This document shows positions 8,652-16,287 of a stretch of 39,005 bases of DNA, one piece after another (the stretch's first letter is position 1; every line of letters starts with the position of its first letter). The notes beneath the pieces are model-generated. The model saw only the letters and a list, made by a program, of their open reading frames with translations, was not told where the DNA came from and made no database searches. The position numbers and the translations under genes were made by a program. Source of the stretch: an uncultured Bacteroidota bacterium (GTDB taxonomy: Bacteria; Bacteroidota; Bacteroidia; 2-12-FULL-35-15); assembly GCA_903926385.1 (NCBI GenBank), contig CAIYIS010000043.1:1-39005 (forward strand). The letters run 5' to 3'.

Positions 8652-9911
8652 TTGAAAACAGTAATAAGAATAGAGAATATAAGTAAGGATTATCGTTTGG
8701 GTGAGGTGGGCACTGGCACTATTTCGAGAGATATTAACGCTTGGTTAGCCAAAATCAGGGGAAAAGAAAATCCTAATCTGAAGATAAATGAAAAAACTAA
8801 ATTTTTTTTGTCAGGCGAAATACATAAAGCGCTGGATAATGTTTCGTTTGATGTTCAGGAAGGAGATGTCTTGGGGATCATCGGAAAAAACGGTGCAGGA
8901 AAATCTACGATGCTCAAAATTCTTTCTCGTGTTACCACCCCAACAGAAGGCACATTCAAAGTTAAAGGCAGAATTGCAAGTCTTCTTGAAGTTGGTACAG
9001 GATTTCATCCCGAACTTACTGGTCGTGATAATATCTTTCTGAATGGTGCAATTCTCGGTATGCGTAAACAGGAAATTAAAAGTAAATTTGATGAGATATT
9101 AGAGTTTAGTGGAGTAGAAAAGTTTATAGATACTCCTGTGAAAAGATATTCATCAGGAATGTATGTAAGACTTGCATTTGCTGTGGCGGCTCATTTGGAG
9201 CCTGAAATTTTGATTATAGATGAAGTTTTAGCAGTTGGAGATATCGCATTTCAGAACAAATGTATGGGTAAGATGAGCGAAGTAAGTAAGCAAGGAAGAA
9301 CTGTCTTGTTTGTGAGTCACAATATGGCTGCTGTGCAAAGACTATGTAAAACCGGTATTTTGCTTGAGGATGGGAAGATTAAATATTCTGGAGAAACAAC
9401 TAAAGTAATTGAGGAATACTTTAAATCGAGTTTTGCTTCACGTGCCGTATTTGATATATCTCTTCCTGAAAACACGCAAGATATGGAAGGTTTTGCGTAT
9501 CGTTTGCAAATTGAAGATTTGGATGGAAATCCTATTTCGACTATTCCTGTTGGTAAAAAATGGCAGGTTAGAATTTATTTTAGAATGAATAAACGCACCT
9601 CCCATTTTATTATCGGAATTGGTATAAGCAACACTATGGATGTAAATTTCAGAACCACATGGAGTTCTCCAATGGAAATTGAAAAAGGGGAATATGAAGT
9701 TGTTTTTAGAGATACGAATATTCTAATGAGTGCCGGTGAATATAAAATACTAATCGGTCTCACATCGTTTCAACGTTCCATTCAATATGCTGAAAATATT
9801 GCTGTATTGCGTATTTCAGAAATTGACGAAATTAATGATGAACGTATTTTACGTATTTCCGGAAACGGACTTGTTCTGAATCCAATGGAAATGGAATTAA
9901 TTAAAAAATAA
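8652..9911 (+). CDS. ABC transporter ATPase of polysaccharide export with C-terminal substrate domain (Wzt-like)
   Basis: 419 residues from a TTG start. Walker A GKNGAGKST (78-86), signature YSSGMYVR (166-173), Walker B LIIDE (187-191) and switch His223 are intact. The distance before Walker A is long, as in polysaccharide ATPases. Residues about 255-419 form an extra beta-rich domain like the Wzt C-terminal domain, which in O8/O9a-type systems binds the modified end of the glycan before export. It pairs with the preceding permease; the next gene, 12 bases on, is a methyltransferase, which fits recognition of a methyl-capped chain, though that link is inference. Confidence 0.88.
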   Translation: MKTVIRIENISKDYRLGEVGTGTISRDINAWLAKIRGKENPNLKINEKTKFFLSGEIHKALDNVSFDVQEGDVLGIIGKNGAGKSTMLKILSRVTTPTEGTFKVKGRIASLLEVGTGFHPELTGRDNIFLNGAILGMRKQEIKSKFDEILEFSGVEKFIDTPVKRYSSGMYVRLAFAVAAHLEPEILIIDEVLAVGDIAFQNKCMGKMSEVSKQGRTVLFVSHNMAAVQRLCKTGILLEDGKIKYSGETTKVIEEYFKSSFASRAVFDISLPENTQDMEGFAYRLQIEDLDGNPISTIPVGKKWQVRIYFRMNKRTSHFIIGIGISNTMDVNFRTTWSSPMEIEKGEYEVVFRDTNILMSAGEYKILIGLTSFQRSIQYAENIAVLRISEIDEINDERILRISGNGLVLNPMEMELIKK

Positions 9912-9923
9912 ATATTTCTGCAC

Positions 9924-10679
9924 ATGGGCCTAAAATCTTTTTTTCGAAACATTGTTAAGAAAAGTGTTTCAGAAAAACAATATGAAAAACTGAAGTCTTT
10001 CTTTTCTTATGACAACAAGTTCTTCAGAAATTTGGCTTCAGCCATACATTTTGACGATTTGAACAAACTGGCAACAATACATAAAACTGATAAATGGAAT
10101 TTGCATTGGTACACTCAACACTACCAAAAACATTTCGAACATCTAAAAAATAAAAAAATTAATTTGCTAGAAATTGGAGTAGGCGGGGACGAAGACACTC
10201 AGAAAGGCGGAAATTCAGTTCGTATGTGGAAAGCTTTTTTTCCATATGCTAACATTTTTGCATTAGACTTACATGACAAAAGCAAACACAACGAGAAAAG
10301 AATAAAAATATTTCAAGGCGATCAATCTGACGTAACTTTTTTGCAAAATGTGGTTAAACAAATTGGCGAAGTGGATATTATTATTGACGATGGTAGTCAC
10401 ATCAACGAACATGTTTTGGTTACTTTCAAAACTCTTTTCCCCCTATTAAAAAAAGGAGGAATTTATGTAATCGAAGATACTCAAACCTCATATTGGCCTA
10501 ACTATGGCGGCCACCTAAGTGATTTTAATCATCCGGATACAATGCTTACTTTCTTTAAGTCTTTAACCGATTCTCTCAACCATAAAGATTTTAGAATACC
10601 TAACTACCAACCGAGTTATCATGATTTGAACATTACTTCCATGCATTTTTACCGCAATCTGGTTGTGATATACAAATAA
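9924..10679 (+). CDS. Class I SAM-dependent methyltransferase (macrocin O-methyltransferase-like)
   Basis: 251 residues. SAM-binding motif LLEIGVGGD lies near 85-93; the acidic post-II motif is FALDLHDK (about 112-119), then GDQSD, the motif IIIDDGSH (about 152-159) and LKKGGIYVIEDTQTSYW. The pair IDDGSH/IEDTQTSYW is typical of sugar O-methyltransferases such as those acting on macrolide deoxysugars and on glycan residues. The gene sits 12 bases after the Wzt-like ATPase, so it probably methylates a glycan residue, possibly a terminal one. Acceptor sugar unknown. Confidence 0.8.
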   Translation: MGLKSFFRNIVKKSVSEKQYEKLKSFFSYDNKFFRNLASAIHFDDLNKLATIHKTDKWNLHWYTQHYQKHFEHLKNKKINLLEIGVGGDEDTQKGGNSVRMWKAFFPYANIFALDLHDKSKHNEKRIKIFQGDQSDVTFLQNVVKQIGEVDIIIDDGSHINEHVLVTFKTLFPLLKKGGIYVIEDTQTSYWPNYGGHLSDFNHPDTMLTFFKSLTDSLNHKDFRIPNYQPSYHDLNITSMHFYRNLVVIYK

Positions 10680-10725
10680 CTACAAATCTGTTTTGATTTT
10701 TGAAATCACCAAAAGTTATAGTTAG

Positions 10726-11607
10726 ATGATAATAGTAAAACTATATGGAGGAATAGGAAATCAAATGTTTCAGTACGCCACAGCAAAATCTTTGGCCATA
10801 AGAAACAATTCGGAATTAAAATTAGACCTTACTCATTATCAAATTAAAGTACTTCCTCATGGCCTTCCATATCGAACCTATGATTTAGAAATTTTAAATA
10901 TAACCTCCAACATCGCGTCCGCGGAGGAAATGTCCTTATTTAAAGTCATCAATCCAAATATTGTTACCAAAACTATAAATAAAATCAAAAATATAATTAA
11001 ACCAGTTTATGTTATTCATGAACCTTATTTTCATTTTTATCCTAAATTATTAAATCTGAAAGGAAATATATATTTGGATGGTTATTGGCAAACAGAAAAA
11101 TATTTTAGTGAAATTAAAACTGTTATTAAAAACGAATTTCAGATTAAACATACATTAAATGCCGGAGGCTTTGAAATGCTTGATAAAATACATAATTCCG
11201 AATCGGTGTGCTTAAACATCCGCAGAAAAGAGTTCGCTACCAATCCTCACTTAAATTTATTTACCGGAATTGAGTACATCCTTAAGTCCATTGAATACAT
11301 GAATAACAAACTGAACAATCCACATTACTTTATTTTCTCTGATGAACTCGATTGGGTAAAAGCAAATTTACCTGTCAACAGTAATTTCACTTTCGTAGGA
11401 AATCATTTATATGGCGAAAAGTTTAAAGATTGCCTATATTTGATGACAAATTGTAAACATTTTATAATTCCTAATAGTAGTTTTGGTTGGTGGGCTGCAT
11501 GGTTGGCAAACAATAATAATAAAATTGTTGTAGCACCAAAAAAATGGTTTAATGATAAAAGCATTAATACAAACGATATTTTACCTGATAACTGGATAAA
11601 AATTTGA
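10726..11607 (+). CDS. Family GT11 glycosyltransferase (alpha-1,2-fucosyltransferase-like)
   Basis: 293 residues. The N-terminal motif MIIVKLYGGIGNQMFQYA and the C-terminal NSSFGWWAAWL are hallmarks of the GT11 family (FutC/WbsJ type), which transfers L-fucose from GDP-fucose. The central GDP-fucose-binding motif, usually H-x-R-R-G-D, reads LNIRRKEF here (about 164-171), so the histidine and aspartate are replaced. Activity or donor may differ. It starts 46 bases after the methyltransferase and is followed 45 bases on by a GT2 gene. No GDP-fucose synthesis genes are in the window. Confidence 0.85.
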   Translation: MIIVKLYGGIGNQMFQYATAKSLAIRNNSELKLDLTHYQIKVLPHGLPYRTYDLEILNITSNIASAEEMSLFKVINPNIVTKTINKIKNIIKPVYVIHEPYFHFYPKLLNLKGNIYLDGYWQTEKYFSEIKTVIKNEFQIKHTLNAGGFEMLDKIHNSESVCLNIRRKEFATNPHLNLFTGIEYILKSIEYMNNKLNNPHYFIFSDELDWVKANLPVNSNFTFVGNHLYGEKFKDCLYLMTNCKHFIIPNSSFGWWAAWLANNNNKIVVAPKKWFNDKSINTNDILPDNWIKI

Positions 11608-11652
11608 ACTTATTTCAAAATATAGTCGCATGAAATTTACAATCACTATACA

Positions 11653-12720
11653 ATGAGAAAAGAAATGGGGGATATGAAATTGCCTTTAATCACAGTCGTT
11701 ATGCCCGTTTATAACGCTGCCGTTTATTTAAATGAATCAATCGACAGTATCCTAAATCAATCATATTCTGATTTCATTTTTTTGATTATTAACGATTGCT
11801 CCACCGATAACACCGAACAAATAATTTTAGATTATAATGATAGTCGCATTAAATATATAAAGAACGAAAAAAACATCGGTGTTCGTTATACCCTCAATCG
11901 AGCCATCGACCTCACCGAAACCAAGTATTTAGTCAGAATGGATGCTGACGACATCTCACTACCCAACCGTTTACAATGGCAAATCGACTTCATGGAAAAA
12001 CACCTATCCATAGGTGTTTGTGGAGGGCTTTACGAAATTTTCGGAAATAAAAATCATGTCCCGAAAATTCCAATGAAAGACGAAGAAATTAAAGCCAAAT
12101 TGATTTTCATTAATCAAATTTGTCATCCAAGCATCATGATTCGAATGGAGGTGTTGCGGAAAAATATTGTTAATTATGGCGTTTCTTTTGAGTTCAACGA
12201 CACGTTTGGCCCCAAAATTTCCGAATTGGAAGACTTTGCTTTGTGGCATCGTCTCAAGACATTAACCAAATTCGAAAATATCGATAAACTAATTCTGCGT
12301 TATCGAATGGAAGGGCAAAACATTTCATACAATAAAGAGACTTTAGTGCTCGAACGTAAAAAAAGTTTCTTCAGATTTGTATTAAACGAACTCGACATAA
12401 ATCCATCTGATGACAATTTACTTTATCATATTAGTTTTAAATATTTCGAAAATTCCGTTAACAAGTCTCAGATAGCAGAATACCGAAACCATCTTAATCT
12501 AATACTTCATCAAAATTCAAAAAAGCTAATCTATTCTCAACACGAATTAATCAAGGTAGTTGACGAAAAATGGGAGCAATTCTTTTATCATTTACCACCT
12601 AAAGGCTGGAATTACGTAATGACTTATTTCAAAACTTCAAAAAAAATTAGATTAAAACACCTTATTTATTTTCTCAAATTTTCAATAAATAATCTTACGG
12701 GGGCAAAAAATCGGTCTTAA
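11653..12720 (+). CDS. Family 2 glycosyltransferase
   Basis: 355 residues. GT-A fold landmarks: ITVVMPVYNAAVYLNESIDS (about 13-32), IINDCSTDNT, then the metal-binding DXD region in RMDADDISLPNRL near 98-110. It adds a sugar from a nucleotide donor to the glycan made by this locus; donor and linkage cannot be read. The start is uncertain: ATG 11653 is used, but ATG codons at 11665 and 11674 are in frame. It is the last plus-strand gene of the operon, and its stop codon overlaps the stop of the convergent acyltransferase gene. Confidence 0.85.
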   Translation: MRKEMGDMKLPLITVVMPVYNAAVYLNESIDSILNQSYSDFIFLIINDCSTDNTEQIILDYNDSRIKYIKNEKNIGVRYTLNRAIDLTETKYLVRMDADDISLPNRLQWQIDFMEKHLSIGVCGGLYEIFGNKNHVPKIPMKDEEIKAKLIFINQICHPSIMIRMEVLRKNIVNYGVSFEFNDTFGPKISELEDFALWHRLKTLTKFENIDKLILRYRMEGQNISYNKETLVLERKKSFFRFVLNELDINPSDDNLLYHISFKYFENSVNKSQIAEYRNHLNLILHQNSKKLIYSQHELIKVVDEKWEQFFYHLPPKGWNYVMTYFKTSKKIRLKHLIYFLKFSINNLTGAKNRS

Positions 12721-13859
12721 AATTTCCCTTTTTTTCTTCGTATTTGACCTATCTCTATTGACCGCTTCTCTACAAAAACATACAAACTGTATGATATCAT
12801 AAAGATTATGATAAATACTACTATCGGTCTCAAAAACAAATTCACATTAATGAGGAAAAAATTCCTTACCGTATACGGTATAATATCTACACTCTTAAGC
12901 AACCCTCCTAAAAACGATTCGTGAATTAAATATATACTGAAACTACACGTTCCTATCAAGGTAAATACTTTCGTAATTATCCCCTTCTCAAAAATCCATT
13001 TCGTATTTATAATCCATTCAAAAAATGCAAACCACCCAAACGTTACAAATAGTACCTGATAAGATGAAGTTACCTCAAAATACTTCGAACCCATTGCCAA
13101 TCCGAAAAACAATATCGAATAAAACCCCCGGCCTTTAAAAAATACTTGTTCCCCTTTAAAATGACATTCAGCCAAATAAGCTCCTCCGGCCCATATAAAC
13201 CAAAACTGCATAATAGACCACGAATAAGCAAACGAATAACCTATATGCAACACCTGACCAATAACATTACACAGTATCGAAAACACCACCAAACCCCAAA
13301 ATGCCTTTCTTACACCCATTCGTTTTCGAAAAAACAAAAATGCAGGATACAATAAATACAATTGTGCCTCCAATGCCAAACTCCAGAAACTCCCGTTCAA
13401 TGTAAAAAACATCGAATCCGTAAAATTATGCACCAAAAAAACATGTGTCAAAAATTGTTTCAATCCCGTCATCGAATACAAAAATTTGGCCTTTCTATTA
13501 AAGCAGATAAAAACCAATATCAGCATATAAGGTGGGTATATTCGCCAAAACCGTTTACTAAAAAAATTCTTCCACGTAAAACTTTCCTCATGCGACAAAT
13601 AACCATAATGAATCAAAAATCCACTTATTATTAAAAACAACTCCACACCAGACCAACCAAATGCAATAGGCGAAAAATTCAATACATAATCTCTAAATGT
13701 TGTCGCTTCTATTATACCATTAGCGTCATACGATGTTATTCCGTAATTCGGAAACAGCCGGCTTTGCGCGTGAAAAATAAACACAAGCAATATCGCAATC
13801 GCTCTTACAGCGTCTATTTTCTTCAAATGTGTTCGAGGTTGTTCCAAACTATCCTTCAT
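12717..13859 (-). CDS. Acyltransferase family 3 (OafA/YrhL-like) membrane protein
   Basis: 380 residues. The first helix carries KIDAVRAIAILLVFIFHAQ with the conserved Arg-Ala-Ile-Ala and catalytic-type His of acyltransferase 3; many further hydrophobic segments follow, and SGFLIHYGY (about 80) and GSFWSLALEAQLYLLYP (about 155-171, with the family's W-S-L-x-x-E motif) are typical. Such proteins O-acetylate or otherwise acylate surface sugars. Unusually for this window, a strong Shine-Dalgarno AAAGGAG stands about 12 bases before the ATG. It converges on the glycan operon and probably decorates the same polymer. Confidence 0.85.
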   Translation of the reverse strand: MKDSLEQPRTHLKKIDAVRAIAILLVFIFHAQSRLFPNYGITSYDANGIIEATTFRDYVLNFSPIAFGWSGVELFLIISGFLIHYGYLSHEESFTWKNFFSKRFWRIYPPYMLILVFICFNRKAKFLYSMTGLKQFLTHVFLVHNFTDSMFFTLNGSFWSLALEAQLYLLYPAFLFFRKRMGVRKAFWGLVVFSILCNVIGQVLHIGYSFAYSWSIMQFWFIWAGGAYLAECHFKGEQVFFKGRGFYSILFFGLAMGSKYFEVTSSYQVLFVTFGWFAFFEWIINTKWIFEKGIITKVFTLIGTCSFSIYLIHESFLGGLLKSVDIIPYTVRNFFLINVNLFLRPIVVFIIIFMISYSLYVFVEKRSIEIGQIRRKKGKF

Positions 13860-14009
13860 AAAATCTGTATCTCCTTTTTATTACTTATTTTCTGCAATTA
13901 TACTATTTTGTTTTTAATCCCTTTTCATATTCGCCAAAATCACCCCTGCATATGTCACAAATCTGAAGTCCATTATCGCCCTTTCCCATCCCAACCGTCA
14001 CACTTTGGC

Positions 14010-14040
14010 CCCCTCTCTTTTGGAGAGGGGATTAAGGGGT
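14010..14040. repeat. Dispersed palindromic repeat, copy B
   Basis: Hairpin CCCCTCTC (14010-14017) and GAGAGGGG (14023-14030) with loop TTTTG, then the flank ATTAAGGGGT. Same family and orientation as the copy at 1-33. It directly adjoins the 21-bp tandem repeat. Confidence 0.7.
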
Positions 14041-14056
14041 GAAACCTCCTAATTTA

Positions 14057-14245
14057 CTATTTCCTTTTCAATATTACCTATTTCCTTTTCAATATTACCT
14101 ATTCCCTTTTCAATATTACCTATTTCCTTTTCAATATTACCTATTCCCTTTTCAATATTACCTATTTCCTTTCCAATATTACCTATTTCCTTTTCAACAT
14201 TTCCTATTTCCTTTCCATCATTTCCTATTTCCTTTTCAATTTTTG
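14057..14245. repeat. 21-bp tandem repeat, 9 copies
   Basis: Nine contiguous units based on CTATTTCCTTTTCAATATTAC. Units 3 and 5 share the variant CTATTCCC and units 2 and 4 are identical, so a 42-bp pair was itself duplicated; units 7-9 are diverged and a tenth is barely recognisable. The region is intergenic. One plus-strand frame and one minus-strand frame are free of stops (heptads LFPFQYY and EKEIGNI), but neither has a convincing start. Confidence 0.95.
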
Positions 14246-14324
14246 CTATTTTATTTCACTAATGCCAATTGCCAGTTTAGAAATTTCTCACTGCATTCTG
14301 AATTACAATTTATGGTTTTTATGT

Positions 14325-14365
14325 AAAAAGAGGAGACGACTGTTTCATAGCCGTCTCCTCTTTTT
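14325..14365 (-). terminator. Bidirectional intrinsic terminator
   Basis: AAAAAGAGGAGACG (14325-14338) pairs with CGTCTCCTCTTTTT (14352-14365). A and T runs flank both sides, so it can work on either strand. It lies 111 bases past the stop of the 14476-16284 gene and probably ends that minus-strand operon. Confidence 0.85.
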
Positions 14366-14475
14366 CTTCCTCCTCACCAAAAAATGCTTTTAATTCCGAA
14401 CGAAGGGAATAATCTCTTGTGAATAATTATTAACCAATGAACCTTTGCCTACTGGCTAATTCTAAATCTGAAACT

Positions 14476-16284
14476 CTAGCGCCCCAATTTTAATTCCTTT
14501 TCTATCGAATCAATACGTTTTTCAAGCTTACCTTTTTCCTTAGTCAATTGCGAAACCTGTTTTCTCAATTGTTCCACTTCCTCAGCCTTCTCTTTCAGTT
14601 CAGCAGTTCTCTTTGCCAAAGCCTGAACAGCTATCATATTAATACCATCTATATCCAAACTGGTAATGGTAGTATCACTCTCTCCAAAATGTAACGCCTC
14701 ATATAAATCCTGAGCCATTGGGCCAATATGGCGTATGTTTGATGATTGAGTTTTATAATTCCAGCTTGTAATTTCCAAACTCGATATTTTATTTAAAATC
14801 ATTTCTCCATCCACATTCCTGAAATGCTCCTTTTTATTTCTATCCGATGTTCCCACCCACGAACCTGCACCTGGAGGAAGAGAAACACTGTTCAGTGCAC
14901 TTGCACTAGCAGTTGAATAAAATATCGTCCCTCCCGAAGCCTTTACCCAAAACTGATTATTTGCCGTATTTCTCGAAATAGGATAATTTATTGTATCCGT
15001 TGCATGCCCATAGTCAGTATTATCAGCCCATATAAAACTACCTGTCTTTCCTCCTGATGTGGTTTGTGTTCCTAGTGCTGTAGAAAATGCTCCATCAGCA
15101 ATAGTATAATAGCCCAAACCAGTCGAATAGTCCCCCAAAGCATCTACGTGATAGCCTATTGCAGACGATGCAATACCACTCGACAAGTTTCCTCTGCCAA
15201 TAGATATTGAATAAGCACCTGTTGATGTTGATTGGTTTCCCAAAGCCACTGAAAATTTACCACCTGCATTACAAACTCTTCCCATTGAAACTCCACAAGT
15301 ATCTCCTGCCTGGCATTGCTGCCCCATCGACACACTGCCATACCCAATAGCACTGCAACTGTATCCTGTAGCGAAAGAATAATTACCAACATTAGCATCG
15401 TTCCAAGAAGGATTTACACAAAAGCCGGCTCGAAAAGCAGCTTTCTTTGGATACCATTCCATAAGGCTTCCTAAAGCCGGATTAATAACTGTTCCACTAC
15501 CAAAAGTTCCCTGTGAAATAAAACCATCATTACCTACAATGTGTACCGAGGCTAAAGGAGTGGTTATTCCCATTCCTATTTTGCCTGCACTAGTAATCCG
15601 CATTCTTTCCGCATTATTTGTTTTTAAAACTAAATCCATCGCATTATTAGAACCTATATAGTCTGATGATGATGATGTATTTCCTGTAATATGCCAATCG
15701 TTTGTAGCTTGGTTGGTAGCAAATACTGCGGTATCAGAATTATTGTCGTTAGCCGGAACCCAATTAACACCATTCCATTTTAATGTCTTTCCTGTCAAAG
15801 TTCCGGTTGTATCTGCATCTGTCAAATCATTCAATGAAACCGGATTATTTGTACTTCCCGATTTTTGCGCATACAAAGCATACGGCACTGAAAGCAATTG
15901 CGAATTATCCATCAATGTGTAAGAACTACCACCGGTGGCATCCATTTCTACTTTTAAATACTTTACCGTTGCTCCCCAGTTAATCAAATTAAATGCTGCC
16001 ACAGAACCAGCTCCTGTTGAAGTTCCTTGTCCTATGGTCAGATGAAATAGTCCAAATTGATTGGTAGTATCCAAATGCGTTTCCTGCCATTCTAGGGTTC
16101 CTGTAGAAGAACCCGAAAGTATCCCTATACGAATACTAATAGCAGTATTATTTATCGTATTACCCAATGCGTCTAATGCTATAGCCTGATAATTTATTCC
16201 CTGAGGAACATTTTGCGAATACCCTCCTGTAACAGTGAGAAAGAGTATTGCAATAATTAATATTCTTAAGTTTTTTAAATACAT
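14476..16284 (-). CDS. Secreted tail-fibre-like protein with S74 intramolecular chaperone domain
   Basis: 602 residues. Signal peptide about 1-23; N-terminal beta domain about 24-140 (NYQAIALDALG ... [11 protein letters not shown]); linker with LNDLTDADTTG; YadA-like head repeats about 300-410 (SFATGYS, SAIGYGS, SVALGNQ); then a peptidase S74 domain from about 478 (GTSDRNKKEHF, RHIGPMAQDLYEAL) and a C-terminal coiled coil 560-602. In phage endosialidases this domain drives trimerisation and cleaves itself before the Ser of the S-D-R motif, here Ser480. No T9SS sorting domain. It starts 3 bases after its paralogue's stop in one operon. Confidence 0.85.
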   Translation of the reverse strand: MYLKNLRILIIAILFLTVTGGYSQNVPQGINYQAIALDALGNTINNTAISIRIGILSGSSTGTLEWQETHLDTTNQFGLFHLTIGQGTSTGAGSVAAFNLINWGATVKYLKVEMDATGGSSYTLMDNSQLLSVPYALYAQKSGSTNNPVSLNDLTDADTTGTLTGKTLKWNGVNWVPANDNNSDTAVFATNQATNDWHITGNTSSSSDYIGSNNAMDLVLKTNNAERMRITSAGKIGMGITTPLASVHIVGNDGFISQGTFGSGTVINPALGSLMEWYPKKAAFRAGFCVNPSWNDANVGNYSFATGYSCSAIGYGSVSMGQQCQAGDTCGVSMGRVCNAGGKFSVALGNQSTSTGAYSISIGRGNLSSGIASSAIGYHVDALGDYSTGLGYYTIADGAFSTALGTQTTSGGKTGSFIWADNTDYGHATDTINYPISRNTANNQFWVKASGGTIFYSTASASALNSVSLPPGAGSWVGTSDRNKKEHFRNVDGEMILNKISSLEITSWNYKTQSSNIRHIGPMAQDLYEALHFGESDTTITSLDIDGINMIAVQALAKRTAELKEKAEEVEQLRKQVSQLTKEKGKLEKRIDSIEKELKLGR

Positions 16285-16287
16285 GTT

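Noticed and set aside
13146-14042. Several plus-strand frames over the acyltransferase gene and its upstream region
   Set aside because: They have no protein features; the minus-strand membrane protein explains the region.
14047-14255. Minus-strand frame with EKEIGNI coiled-coil heptads
   Set aside because: The heptad is striking, but no start codon lies in frame and a stop precedes the array. Kept as an observation under the repeat.
14039-14326. 95-codon plus-strand frame with LFPFQYY heptads
   Set aside because: It starts with GTG inside the palindromic repeat, consists of the 21-bp array and has no similarity to a known protein. Listed as a repeat only.
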